From SAR116 cluster bacterium AG-390-L20 (GTDB lineage: Bacteria; Pseudomonadota; Alphaproteobacteria; Puniceispirillales; Marisalimonadaceae), in assembly GCA_003278095.1 (NCBI GenBank), contig QCHB01000009.1:1-64000 (forward strand): a stretch of 64,000 nucleotides of DNA, read 5' to 3'. The translations under genes were made by a program, and so were the position numbers. Positions 36,115 through 44,756 of this stretch are shown here, in pieces; the stretch's first letter is position 1; each line of letters begins with the position of its first letter. Below the pieces are notes generated by a model. It saw only the letters and a program-made list of their open reading frames with translations. It ran no database searches and had not been told where the DNA came from.

Positions 36115-36498
36115 ATGAATGATAAATTAATAAGTAAATACATTCATTTAGCTGAAAAAACTCTTTTAATATTCATTGCATTTGCAACTATATATGCAAC
36201 TGTTCAAGAAATTTACGAATTAGTTAAGATCAAAAGAGTTTTATTAGCTGACTTGCTTTTATTATTTATTTATACGGAAGTCTTGGGAATGGTAGCAGTT
36301 TTTTACAAAAGCAATAGAATACCTGTGACATTGCCATTATTCATTGCGATGACCGCACTAGCTAGAATGATAATTCTTCAAGGAAAAGATCCTAGTGATT
36401 TATTATACGAAGCTGGGGCAATAGTTCTGGTTGCACTAGCATGTTTAATTATTAGGATTAGACCACCTGAAAATTATAGAGCAAACATTGAAGAGTAA
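36115..36498 (+). CDS. psiE: PsiE-family phosphate-starvation-inducible-like membrane protein
   Basis: Membrane protein of 127 residues with four helices, as in E. coli PsiE (136 residues). The conserved segments are visible: AEKTLLIFIAFATIYATVQEIYELV, LLLLFIYTEVLGMVAVFYKSNRIP, TALARMIILQGKD. Its role is not established. TTTTGGAGAAAAC provides the ribosome site. I found no PhoB box upstream. Confidence 0.88.
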   Translation: MNDKLISKYIHLAEKTLLIFIAFATIYATVQEIYELVKIKRVLLADLLLLFIYTEVLGMVAVFYKSNRIPVTLPLFIAMTALARMIILQGKDPSDLLYEAGAIVLVALACLIIRIRPPENYRANIEE

Positions 36499-36552
36499 GC
36501 AATTTGGCAGTTTAATATTCATCTCTTTTTATAATTGTGATATGTAAATTAT

Positions 36553-37524
36553 ATGTTAATAGATGGTCTACAATATTGTAATTGGTCACAAAAAATCTTT
36601 AAGGAATGGCGATCTTCTGATCTGACTGCTGTCCATGTAACAATTTCTTATCATGAACAGTTTAGAGACACTGTTTCAAATTTTGAACAATGGAACACAT
36701 GGTTTGAAAAATTTCCTAGTTTGATTATGCCTGCTTATTTTGCAGAAGACGTAGAAACAGCCAAGAAACATAATAAAACTGCTGTAATTTTTGGATTTCA
36801 AAACCCTTCACCAATTGAAGACGATATTGGCCTTGTAGAGATCCTTCATCGGCTTGGTGGAAGATTTATGCAACTCTCTTATAATAATCAATCTTTATTA
36901 GCAACTGGTTGTTACGAAGAAAACGATCCTGGTATTACAAGAATGGGTAAAGAAGTTATAAAAGAAATGAATAGAGTTGGAATGGTTGTTGATATGTCAC
37001 ATTCATCTGAAACATCTACATTTGAGGCCATTGAACTATCAGAAAGGCCAATAGTTATTAGTCATGCAAACCCATCATTTTGGCACCCTGCCAAAAGAAA
37101 TAAATCAGATGAAATTTTATTAAGATTAGCTGAAAATAATGGTATGCTGGGATTTTCACTTTATCCACATCATCTGAATAACAGTAGTAGTTGCTTAATA
37201 GAGGATTTTTGTAAAATGATAGCTAAGACCGTTGAATTAATGGGCATAGATCATGTCGGATTTGGTTCAGATTTATGCCAAGACCAGCCTGATAGTATTG
37301 TGGAATGGATGAGAGTTGGCAAGTGGACAAAAGAAATTGATTATGGTGAAGGATCAGCATCTAACCCTGGCTTCCCTGACATGCCTGATTGGTTTAGAGA
37401 CAATAGAGACTGGCATAATATACTTTCTGGACTTAAAACGATTGGATTTAACGAACAAGAAATAAATAAGATAAAGGGTGAGAATTGGTTCAATTTTTTC
37501 AAAAAATCATTCAGTGCAATTTAA
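36553..37524 (+). CDS. Membrane dipeptidase (M19) family protein with altered metal site
   Basis: Protein of 323 residues in the renal-dipeptidase/amidohydrolase superfamily. The middle and C-terminal blocks are typical: GMVVDMSHSSE with His, PIVISHANPS with His, HVGFGSDLCQD with Asp. At the N-terminus the DGHxD metal motif is replaced by IDGLQYCNW, as in one known M19 subgroup, so one metal site is probably lost or changed. It could act on dipeptides or on another cyclic amide. The next gene follows by 4 bases, giving a small operon with the DUF3726 pair. Confidence 0.84.
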   Translation: MLIDGLQYCNWSQKIFKEWRSSDLTAVHVTISYHEQFRDTVSNFEQWNTWFEKFPSLIMPAYFAEDVETAKKHNKTAVIFGFQNPSPIEDDIGLVEILHRLGGRFMQLSYNNQSLLATGCYEENDPGITRMGKEVIKEMNRVGMVVDMSHSSETSTFEAIELSERPIVISHANPSFWHPAKRNKSDEILLRLAENNGMLGFSLYPHHLNNSSSCLIEDFCKMIAKTVELMGIDHVGFGSDLCQDQPDSIVEWMRVGKWTKEIDYGEGSASNPGFPDMPDWFRDNRDWHNILSGLKTIGFNEQEINKIKGENWFNFFKKSFSAI

Positions 37525-37528
37525 GAAT

Positions 37529-39232
37529 ATGAAACAAAATTATAAAAAAAATCAACAAATTAATCTTTGTCCAATGAGACAACCCTCCAAAGTTATGAAA
37601 TTAGAAAGATTAGGGAGTTTTCATCAAACTCGTTTGTCCTTTACTAGACAATTGATAAATGAATTGAAATCAAACAAAACTCAATTTGAAATATCAAAAT
37701 GGGATATCGATAATAATGGTTTTGGTAATGCTGTTATAAAGACATTTTTTAACAATAGTATATTTTCACTTGTAGTATTCTGCCACTCTATAAATGATGA
37801 AGAAAGAAGTGATAGGGTTATAGCAGAAAAGTGGGACATGACTTTTTCACTTTTTAAAGGAGTTCCATCTAATATTGAATTAGATAAAATGTCTAAAAAT
37901 TTAAAAATACAGGAATTAGGACGGCATCTTTCCAAGCAATTAACACTTAGCAGAGCTAATAAGTCAGTTAGAATTTTTAGAAAAGTATTAGATGCTTTAT
38001 CTAATGGCAAACAACCGAGTAAATTTGATATAAACAATATTGGATATCTTGTAAGAACAACTGCTGTGTACGGTAATGGGAAATTTGGAATAGGTGATTT
38101 TTCATTTGATTCAAGTAAAAGTGTCTTGAATAAACCTTTCCAGGCCGAAATGTTAACAGTCTATTTAATTAGATATTTTTCAATAGAATTAATAAATTTT
38201 TTAGCACAAAAAAAAGGTGGAAAGAAGTCTGTGAAATTGTCTGACAAAATTTCAAGACATCTTGGAGTTGGGAATGCAACTGGTTTAGGAATGGCTCCGT
38301 TTCTGATAAATCATCAAGAACTTATTCATAAGTGGATTAATACAAGGGAATCAGCAATATCAAGAGTGTTATCTATAAAAAGTATTAATAAAAATACTCA
38401 GAAACAAATAATAAATTATATTGAACAGGGCTATAGATATACTTCTCAATGGAATGTTGATGACCTGACCCAAGCTAATAGAATAAAAAACCTTAACTTA
38501 GATTTAAAAGATATAATAAACTGTAATGAACTTCAAAATCTATTAAATAAAGATTATCCTCTAAAAAGTCTTAATGATTATTTTAAAAATAAAATTAGTA
38601 TAGAAACAGAAGAAATTCTTCATTCAATATTCATTGAACCATTTCCTCATATTATTGATGACTTAACAAAACAAATGGGATCTGAAGAAAAAAAATCAGT
38701 TTTTGTAGGTTATAATGTAAAAGAAATTATAGAAATTATAAAAGAAAACTATAAATGGGCTCTAAGTATTGATGTTAATAGTTCTGATGAAAACTACTTT
38801 TTTTGGTATACATCTCAAGCAAAATTAGAGCCCCGAATTGGTGTTACTAACAAAGACAATGGATATGAAAAACAATTACCATTTGACATTTCACATCAAG
38901 TACAAAAAGCTCTTAAAATTTTAATCAAATTGCCCAAAAAAATGACTGCGTCTGAAGCTATGATTAATCACCCAGAAATTAGGAATATTGTAAGAAGAAT
39001 TATTATTAATAAAACATCACCATATAGCGAAATTCAGGACAATCTAGTCGGCAAACAAATGAGGCCAATAGATTTATTAAGGTGCAAATTAAGTTTCTTT
39101 GGTGCATCTAAATATGACCCAAAATCAGATTTATGGACTAGAATTACACTATTTCAGGGAGCTCCTCTTCCACATCAACTTCAAGAAGAGAATTCCTGTG
39201 ACTGGCTTTTCCCGTATTTGTCTGATGCATAA
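37529..39232 (+). CDS. Conserved unknown protein, partner of DUF3726 gene
   Basis: Protein of 567 residues; start chosen at 37529 since an upstream in-frame ATG at 37478 lies inside the preceding gene. It has no signal peptide or membrane span. Notable blocks are MRQPSKVMKLERLGSFHQTR, GIGDFSFD, AEMLTVYLIRYFSIELIN and LGVGNATGLGMAPFLINH. I do not recognise the catalytic chemistry. It is immediately followed (2 bases) by a DUF3726 gene, an arrangement I believe recurs in alphaproteobacteria beside amino-acid catabolic genes. Confidence 0.75.
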   Translation: MKQNYKKNQQINLCPMRQPSKVMKLERLGSFHQTRLSFTRQLINELKSNKTQFEISKWDIDNNGFGNAVIKTFFNNSIFSLVVFCHSINDEERSDRVIAEKWDMTFSLFKGVPSNIELDKMSKNLKIQELGRHLSKQLTLSRANKSVRIFRKVLDALSNGKQPSKFDINNIGYLVRTTAVYGNGKFGIGDFSFDSSKSVLNKPFQAEMLTVYLIRYFSIELINFLAQKKGGKKSVKLSDKISRHLGVGNATGLGMAPFLINHQELIHKWINTRESAISRVLSIKSINKNTQKQIINYIEQGYRYTSQWNVDDLTQANRIKNLNLDLKDIINCNELQNLLNKDYPLKSLNDYFKNKISIETEEILHSIFIEPFPHIIDDLTKQMGSEEKKSVFVGYNVKEIIEIIKENYKWALSIDVNSSDENYFFWYTSQAKLEPRIGVTNKDNGYEKQLPFDISHQVQKALKILIKLPKKMTASEAMINHPEIRNIVRRIIINKTSPYSEIQDNLVGKQMRPIDLLRCKLSFFGASKYDPKSDLWTRITLFQGAPLPHQLQEENSCDWLFPYLSDA

Positions 39233-39234
39233 AT

Positions 39235-39855
39235 ATGTTAACTGTATCTTTGAATGAAGTTTATTCTGAAACTTATAAAGCCCTCAGAAGTGTCGGAATT
39301 GAATGGGGATTAGCTAAGGATTGTGCAAACCTCTCAAAATGGTTGGTCAATCATGATTATTATTTTCTTGGTTCTGTACTAAAAACAGCTGATCTTTACA
39401 AAGAAAAAAAATTATCAACTTCAATTAAAGAGAATAATTTAGATAAACCTCTTACATCTGCTCTCATGGGTTTGCTTTTGGTAGAATATGTCTCGGCAAA
39501 TAAAATACTTTGGAAAGGTTATCTACATAATCCAAAATTTTTGCTGGCTTCTATGGGTCTAATTGCCCAAGAACAAAATATATGTTTAGTTTTGAAAAAT
39601 AGTAAAAATTCCATCATTGCTTACACAAATAACCAAAAATTATACGTAGATACAAAGATTTTTAATAATCTAACAGACTATTTCTTTCTGGAGACATATG
39701 AATTCAATGACAATTGTAATCCATTAAGTTTAGTCCAAAATCAACGATTAGAAGTTTCTAAAATTAATAAGAAATGTTGGGATAGATTGAGTTCGATGGC
39801 ATTTGAAACTTATGTGCCAGAGAGTGAAGCTTCAAAATCAGGAGCAGGATATTAA
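39235..39855 (+). CDS. DUF3726-family protein
   Basis: Protein of 206 residues. The N-terminus (SLNEVYSETYKALRSVGIEWGLAKDCANLSKWL) is the family hallmark, where a helix is followed by G-x-x-WG-x-A-x-x. Cytoplasmic, function unknown. Follows the 567-residue unknown gene by 2 bases, so the two are co-expressed and probably act together. It abuts the convergent enolase-superfamily gene with a 1-base gap. Confidence 0.82.
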   Translation: MLTVSLNEVYSETYKALRSVGIEWGLAKDCANLSKWLVNHDYYFLGSVLKTADLYKEKKLSTSIKENNLDKPLTSALMGLLLVEYVSANKILWKGYLHNPKFLLASMGLIAQEQNICLVLKNSKNSIIAYTNNQKLYVDTKIFNNLTDYFFLETYEFNDNCNPLSLVQNQRLEVSKINKKCWDRLSSMAFETYVPESEASKSGAGY

Positions 39856-39856
39856 C

Positions 39857-40957
39857 CTAATTAACCCTGTAATCCTTCAATACATTTTTGTCAGGATCAA
39901 ATCCTAAGCCTATGCCATTAGGGATTTCAAAAGAACCACTCTTAGGATTGAAAATTTGTTCAGGGTAAATATATGCTTCGAAATCAATAAAAAATCTCTC
40001 TAATAAACCTGAATTAGGTAAAGATTGAGATAAATGTAAAGTTGCTAAAAATCCTGGTCCAAAGTATGGAGAATGTGGCATTACCTGAACACCAAATGTT
40101 TCAGCAACCGATATGATTTTTTTAAACTCCGTAACACCCCCTACTTTAGTTACACTTGGCTGAGCGTAATCTACAGCATCATATTCAAACATTTTTTTAA
40201 ATTCAAACGAAGTACAAGCGTTTTCACCTGCGGCTATAGGAATTAATGATTCAGACCTTAAGTGTGATAAGCTTTCAAAATCTTCTGGTGGATTAATAGG
40301 TTCTTCGACACAATAAAGATTAAAATCTTCCCATTCGGATAAAATTTGCCTAGCTTGGTCCTTTGTCCAAGGACAATTTGTATCAACCATGATTGGAATG
40401 TCATCACCTAGAATTTTTCTGGCTGCTTCTACTTCAGGTGTAAATATTTCATGCAACTTGATATAATTATAACCGAGTTCTCTGGCATGGTTACATCTAT
40501 CTTGAACCGCTTCAACATCTTCATAACGCCAAAGACTTGCATAAGCTGGTATTTTCTTCCTACCACTTGATCCTAAAACATTACATAGAGGTAAATTACT
40601 ATGCTTAGCTAGAATATCCCACAAAGCTATATCAACCCCACTTATTGCAAACATAGTAATGCCATAGCGCCCAAACAAATGTAATTTTTTTTGCAATTCA
40701 AAATTTATTTGCTGAACATCTAGTGGATTTTTTCCAATTAAATATGGTTTTACCATGTGTATGATAGATTCGGCGACAGCTCTTCTACAATGAAAAGAAA
40801 ATGCATCTCCCCATCCAGTAATACCAATATCTGTATCTATCTTTATCAAGCAAAAATCCATAGCATCAGCTTTTAAAAAGTCTGATGGTGATTTATTTAG
40901 AACACCTGTAGAAAAAGGTATTTGTAATTCATATACTTCTATGTTTGTAATTTTCAT
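39857..40957 (-). CDS. Mandelate racemase/muconate lactonizing enzyme family (enolase superfamily)
   Basis: Enzyme of 366 residues that abstracts a proton next to a carboxylate. The N-terminal capping domain is followed by a barrel with the metal ligands in order: Asp in MVDTNCPW, Glu in VEEPINP and Glu in AAGENAC; a Lys in YIKLHE and a His in MPHSPYFGPG are the likely acid/base residues. That pattern fits sugar-acid dehydratases or racemases rather than muconate cycloisomerase. Last gene of a leftward operon (VOC, SDR, DUF2842). Confidence 0.9.
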   Translation of the reverse strand: MKITNIEVYELQIPFSTGVLNKSPSDFLKADAMDFCLIKIDTDIGITGWGDAFSFHCRRAVAESIIHMVKPYLIGKNPLDVQQINFELQKKLHLFGRYGITMFAISGVDIALWDILAKHSNLPLCNVLGSSGRKKIPAYASLWRYEDVEAVQDRCNHARELGYNYIKLHEIFTPEVEAARKILGDDIPIMVDTNCPWTKDQARQILSEWEDFNLYCVEEPINPPEDFESLSHLRSESLIPIAAGENACTSFEFKKMFEYDAVDYAQPSVTKVGGVTEFKKIISVAETFGVQVMPHSPYFGPGFLATLHLSQSLPNSGLLERFFIDFEAYIYPEQIFNPKSGSFEIPNGIGLGFDPDKNVLKDYRVN

Positions 40958-40974
40958 ATGATGCCTTTTTAAAA

Positions 40975-41178
40975 TTAATGTGACTCGTGATCAGCTAGCC
41001 ATTTTATTACTCTTGCGGCAGGATAAAGCCATAATAATCCGGCTAATATATAAATTACCCAATCGAAAAGCCAAAAATATCCTGTTATAAAATCAAATGC
41101 ATACATAAAAAATGAAACATAAATGATTAATACTGGTATAATACCAATCACAACAATAAAATGACGCCATCTTTTCAA
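40975..41178 (-). CDS. DUF2842-like small membrane protein
   Basis: Protein of 67 residues with two transmembrane helices (about 6-27 and 37-57) separated by a short loop, ending in a charged tail; the second helix (YILAGLLWLYPAARVIKWL) is the DUF2842 signature found in alphaproteobacteria. Function unknown. It is between the SDR and enolase-superfamily genes with 17- to 26-base gaps. Confidence 0.78.
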   Translation of the reverse strand: MKRWRHFIVVIGIIPVLIIYVSFFMYAFDFITGYFWLFDWVIYILAGLLWLYPAARVIKWLADHESH

Positions 41179-41204
41179 ATAACTATCCTCATTAAAATCA
41201 AAAA

Positions 41205-41987
41205 TTAACTTGGGATCAAGCCACCATCAATATTATAAGATTGACCTGAAATATTTCTTGCACCCTTAGACGATAAAAAAACAACCATTTCTGCAATATC
41301 TTCCGGATCATTTGGTCTTTTCAAAGGTATATCTCTTGCATAATGTATCATAATTTCTTCTTCTGATTTATTTTGTTCTAAGGCTCTTTTTTTGACAATG
41401 CCAGATAAAATATTTGTATTAGTAATCCCTGGACAAATAGAATTAACAGTAATTTCATATTTTGCTAATTCTTGTGCAGCAGTTTTGGTTAAACTTATCA
41501 CAGCACCTTTACTGGCTGCATAAATTGCATTAGATACATCTACAAAACCTTTGCCGCCAACTGAAGCCATATTTATTATTCTACCACCTTGATTTTGTTT
41601 AATCATTTGTTTCGCAGCAGCCTGCAAAGAAAAGAATGTACCTTTGGCATTAACATCATTAATCCAATACCAATCCTTTTCGGTTAAATCCATAATGTTA
41701 GATGTCCTAGTTACCCCTGCATTATTTACTAAAATATCTAAGCTACCAAATTCATCTACTGTTGAGTTGATCATATTCTTGATGTCAAAAGCTTTTGTTA
41801 CGTCAGTTTCTAGTGCTATTCCAGATCCTTGTCTATTCAATATAAAATCAAGAGTGTCTTTAGCTTGTTTCAAGTTAATATCTGCACAGACTACGTTGTA
41901 ACCTTCATTACTCATGGCAATAGCAATAGCTCTTCCAATGCCATTTCCAGCACCTGTAATACAAACGTTTTTATATACTTTGACCAT
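41205..41987 (-). CDS. SDR-family NAD(P)-dependent oxidoreductase
   Basis: Classical SDR of 260 residues: ITGAGNGIGRAIA cofactor motif, NNAG, catalytic Ser in MASVGG, and the intact YAASKGAV motif with Tyr and Lys; ends in SGQSYNIDGG. Asp in VVCADINL at the end of the second strand favours NAD(H). In the operon with an enolase-superfamily enzyme it may oxidise a sugar or sugar acid before or after dehydration. Confidence 0.92.
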   Translation of the reverse strand: MVKVYKNVCITGAGNGIGRAIAIAMSNEGYNVVCADINLKQAKDTLDFILNRQGSGIALETDVTKAFDIKNMINSTVDEFGSLDILVNNAGVTRTSNIMDLTEKDWYWINDVNAKGTFFSLQAAAKQMIKQNQGGRIINMASVGGKGFVDVSNAIYAASKGAVISLTKTAAQELAKYEITVNSICPGITNTNILSGIVKKRALEQNKSEEEIMIHYARDIPLKRPNDPEDIAEMVVFLSSKGARNISGQSYNIDGGLIPS

Positions 41988-42016
41988 GATTATCTGAAAT
42001 GCAAGCTTTCCTAAAA

Positions 42017-42853
42017 TTATACTGCTTGATTAATTTCTAACATATTAGCATTAATGTCATATAAATAAATTTGGTGGAACCCTGGCATTGCGTAAACTTT
42101 AGCATCTGAATATAATATTTTTTCCTTATCTAATTTGGCTGTTAAATTTGATAAATCATTTATTGTAAAAGCTGGATGACCTCCAATTGAAGGATTATGT
42201 GCAAAGTTGTTTCTATATCCAAACCCATCATCAGGTTTAATTACATGTAAACCTCTATTATTATTTGATAATGGTAAAATAGCTAACTCAGATGGGTCTA
42301 TACTAAAATCTCCCTTATTTACTGGAGCAACCCATCTACCTTCTTTCATTCCTAAAATGTCAGAAAAAAATTCTATCGAGTCTCTTACGTTTAAAGATTC
42401 AAGATTCATGTGATGTATACCCCAATCAAGGCCCATATTCCATCCATTTAAGTCATCATTAAAACCATTTTTATTTTCAACTAAATGTATAAGATTTAAT
42501 GATGGTTCTTGAACAAAAATACTTTTGATAGGTTTGTCGTTATTAGATTCATTTATTTTAAACTTTATATTTTTAGCCTCTAAATTTCTTTGAATATGTT
42601 CAATACTTTCGACTAAAAGAGTTACAAAACTTCTTCTACTTTGGATATTATCTGAAACTAGAAGATCCGGTTTTGGCTTAAATAATCTTAATCCAAAACC
42701 TTTATCTCCTAAAAAAATACTTTCTTCATTTTGAAATAAAGGTTGGTATAACTCTTCCTGGTCTTCTGTAATCCCCAAAAGCATCTCATAAAATTCTTTT
42801 GATTTGTCTAAATCATGAACAGGGATGGAAACATTCAAAATTGTCCAATTCAT
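42017..42853 (-). CDS. Two-domain VOC (glyoxalase/extradiol dioxygenase) family protein
   Basis: Protein of 278 residues built of two VOC modules: the first begins LNVSIPVHDLDKSKEFYEMLLG, the second GIHHMNLESLNVRDSIEFFSDILGM. In the second module His in IHHMNL and a late Glu in ANMLEINQ could bind the metal; the first module lacks an obvious His. The start at 42853 is preceded by AAGGATT; the longer frame runs into the upstream region without a site. Extradiol dioxygenase or isomerase activity is possible, but substrate unknown. Confidence 0.85.
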   Translation of the reverse strand: MNWTILNVSIPVHDLDKSKEFYEMLLGITEDQEELYQPLFQNEESIFLGDKGFGLRLFKPKPDLLVSDNIQSRRSFVTLLVESIEHIQRNLEAKNIKFKINESNNDKPIKSIFVQEPSLNLIHLVENKNGFNDDLNGWNMGLDWGIHHMNLESLNVRDSIEFFSDILGMKEGRWVAPVNKGDFSIDPSELAILPLSNNNRGLHVIKPDDGFGYRNNFAHNPSIGGHPAFTINDLSNLTAKLDKEKILYSDAKVYAMPGFHQIYLYDINANMLEINQAV

Positions 42854-42980
42854 TTTAATAATCCTTAAAAAATTATTGCTCTTATAATCAATCAAAATAA
42901 AAAATCAAAACTAACAAATGTTTACAAAAAGAACAAATTGAATAAAAATATTATATAAATTAGATGAGGAGCTGATTTAA

Positions 42981-43883
42981 ATGTACATCAAAAATTTAAG
43001 TAAAGATTTTGGATTAGAGATTAATAATTTTGATTGCTCAAAGGAAATCAAATTTGATGAAATAGAATTCTTAAAAAAAACAATGCAAGATAAACATTTT
43101 ATATGTTTTAAAAATCAAAATTTAGATGGAAATAGTTTAGCAAAATTTACAAAAAACTTTGGTGATTTAGAGGCTTACCCAGAAAAAGATAAAACTAAAG
43201 GAAAAATAGAAATATTTAATGTGTCAAATATTTCTGAAGACGGCGAACATTTATCTCCAGATGATCAAAGAGTAATACTGCAAAAAAATAACTCAAGATG
43301 GCATACAGATAGTTCCTATAGATATTATCCTTCTATTTTTTCCATCTTATATGGTCAGGAAACACTTCCTCATGAAGCAAAAGGTGGACAGACAGAATTT
43401 TCCAATATGTTATTAGCTTATGAAAATTTATCAGATGATAAAAAACAACTATTAGAACCTCTTCATCAAGTACATTCGTATAATGATATCAGAAGATTAG
43501 AACCAGGTCTTCCTGAGTTAACATATGAAGAAAAATCTAATTTTCCTCCTGTATCTCATCCAGTTATCAGAGTTCACCCAGATAGGAACTATAAAAAATC
43601 TATTTATTTCACATCTAACACAAGCCTTGAAATTGGTGGAATGGGCTTAGAAGAAGGAAGAAAACTGCACGGTTGGCTTGTAGATTACATAAGCCAAGAT
43701 AAGTTTTGTTATAAACATTCATGGGAAAAAAATGATTTAATTATGTGGGATAATAGAGTTTTGTTACATAGGGTAATACCTTATGATTACTCAAAATATA
43801 GAAGAGCAATGATTAGAGGTACTGTAGAAGGAAAGGTGCCAGTTCTTGGCCCATTTTCAAATGAGGTGAGATTAAAAGCCTAA
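42981..43883 (+). CDS. TauD/TfdA-family Fe(II)/2-oxoglutarate dioxygenase
   Basis: Oxygenase of 300 residues, third of this family in the window. His108 and Asp110 lie in SRWHTDSSYRYYPS; distal His is in NRVLLHRVIPYD; Arg is in SKYRRAMIRGTVEG. GAGGAGC provides the ribosome site. It is followed 8 bases later by the DehI-like protein and then gamma-glutamyltransferase. A role in 2,4-D-like or alkyl-substituted acid degradation is conceivable, especially with a dehalogenase-like neighbour. Confidence 0.91.
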   Translation: MYIKNLSKDFGLEINNFDCSKEIKFDEIEFLKKTMQDKHFICFKNQNLDGNSLAKFTKNFGDLEAYPEKDKTKGKIEIFNVSNISEDGEHLSPDDQRVILQKNNSRWHTDSSYRYYPSIFSILYGQETLPHEAKGGQTEFSNMLLAYENLSDDKKQLLEPLHQVHSYNDIRRLEPGLPELTYEEKSNFPPVSHPVIRVHPDRNYKKSIYFTSNTSLEIGGMGLEEGRKLHGWLVDYISQDKFCYKHSWEKNDLIMWDNRVLLHRVIPYDYSKYRRAMIRGTVEGKVPVLGPFSNEVRLKA

Positions 43884-43891
43884 AATGATAA

Positions 43892-44740
43892 ATGTATGTC
43901 ACCATGAGTTCTGATATTTCATATGATCCAGTTTCAGCTTTAGATGAAAATGAAGCAGTTGGAGCTATTGCGGATATTTTTCTTGATATAAGACATACAA
44001 TGAAAATACCTCTTGTTACTTCTATATGGAGAGGTTTAGCAGATATTGACAATAGCCTAGAAACAATTTGGGCTATGGCTAAACCAATTTACCAAACTGA
44101 AAAAGTGGAAAATAAGTTAAAAACTATCATATCCAAGATCTGCTTACCCCTTCCATCACCTTTAGAAACTGATGAACTTGAAAATTGTGGGTTAATTAGA
44201 CAAGATTGGGAACAAATTTCAATAATTTTAAAAGCCTATAATCGCTCTAATGGGATGAATATGGTGGCTTTGCACGCTATGATTAAATTAAATTTTCCTA
44301 AAATTACTGTTAATACTAAAAGCAATGAAAAAATCAACTGGCCTACACTCCCAAAACTAATGCATAGAGAACAAATTGATGATAATACATGGGATTTAAT
44401 ATGCGATGTTAATAGCTTATGTGCTCCAAATGGAAAAAAATCACATGTTGCCACGTTATGGAGACATTTAGCTCATTGGCCAACTTTTCTTAGAATAATA
44501 AATAAAAAACTTAAGCCTCTTAACGAGACTGATACACTTCAATCCTTATTATTAAAAACTAAAACTGAACTAAGTCAAAATGGTCTACAAATTGAGTTTA
44601 AAGAATTTTTTAATCATAATTTATCACCAAAAGCTTATTCAACTGTTAAGGACTATGTATTTAAAGAGACTCAGGTAATTCGTATGGTGATAATTGGCCA
44701 CATTATTCAAAATTGGATTGAATCACAAAAAATTTACTAG
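43892..44740 (+). CDS. DehI-like protein lacking the catalytic Asp
   Basis: Protein of 282 residues related to the DehI-type protein at the left end of the window. Both share an R/A-x-WPT-x-x block and an N-M-x-x-x-x-x-x block in the preceding repeat. In the active-site block HVATLWRHLAHWPTFLR, the Asp of TDYRAFARWP is replaced by Leu; the Asn in GMNMVALHAM is kept. It is therefore probably not a hydrolytic dehalogenase and could bind or convert another acid. Start is uncertain between 43892 and 43904, neither has a clear site. Distant similarity, judged by eye. Confidence 0.68.
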   Translation: MYVTMSSDISYDPVSALDENEAVGAIADIFLDIRHTMKIPLVTSIWRGLADIDNSLETIWAMAKPIYQTEKVENKLKTIISKICLPLPSPLETDELENCGLIRQDWEQISIILKAYNRSNGMNMVALHAMIKLNFPKITVNTKSNEKINWPTLPKLMHREQIDDNTWDLICDVNSLCAPNGKKSHVATLWRHLAHWPTFLRIINKKLKPLNETDTLQSLLLKTKTELSQNGLQIEFKEFFNHNLSPKAYSTVKDYVFKETQVIRMVIIGHIIQNWIESQKIY

Positions 44741-44756
44741 AGTAAATCTGGAGAAT

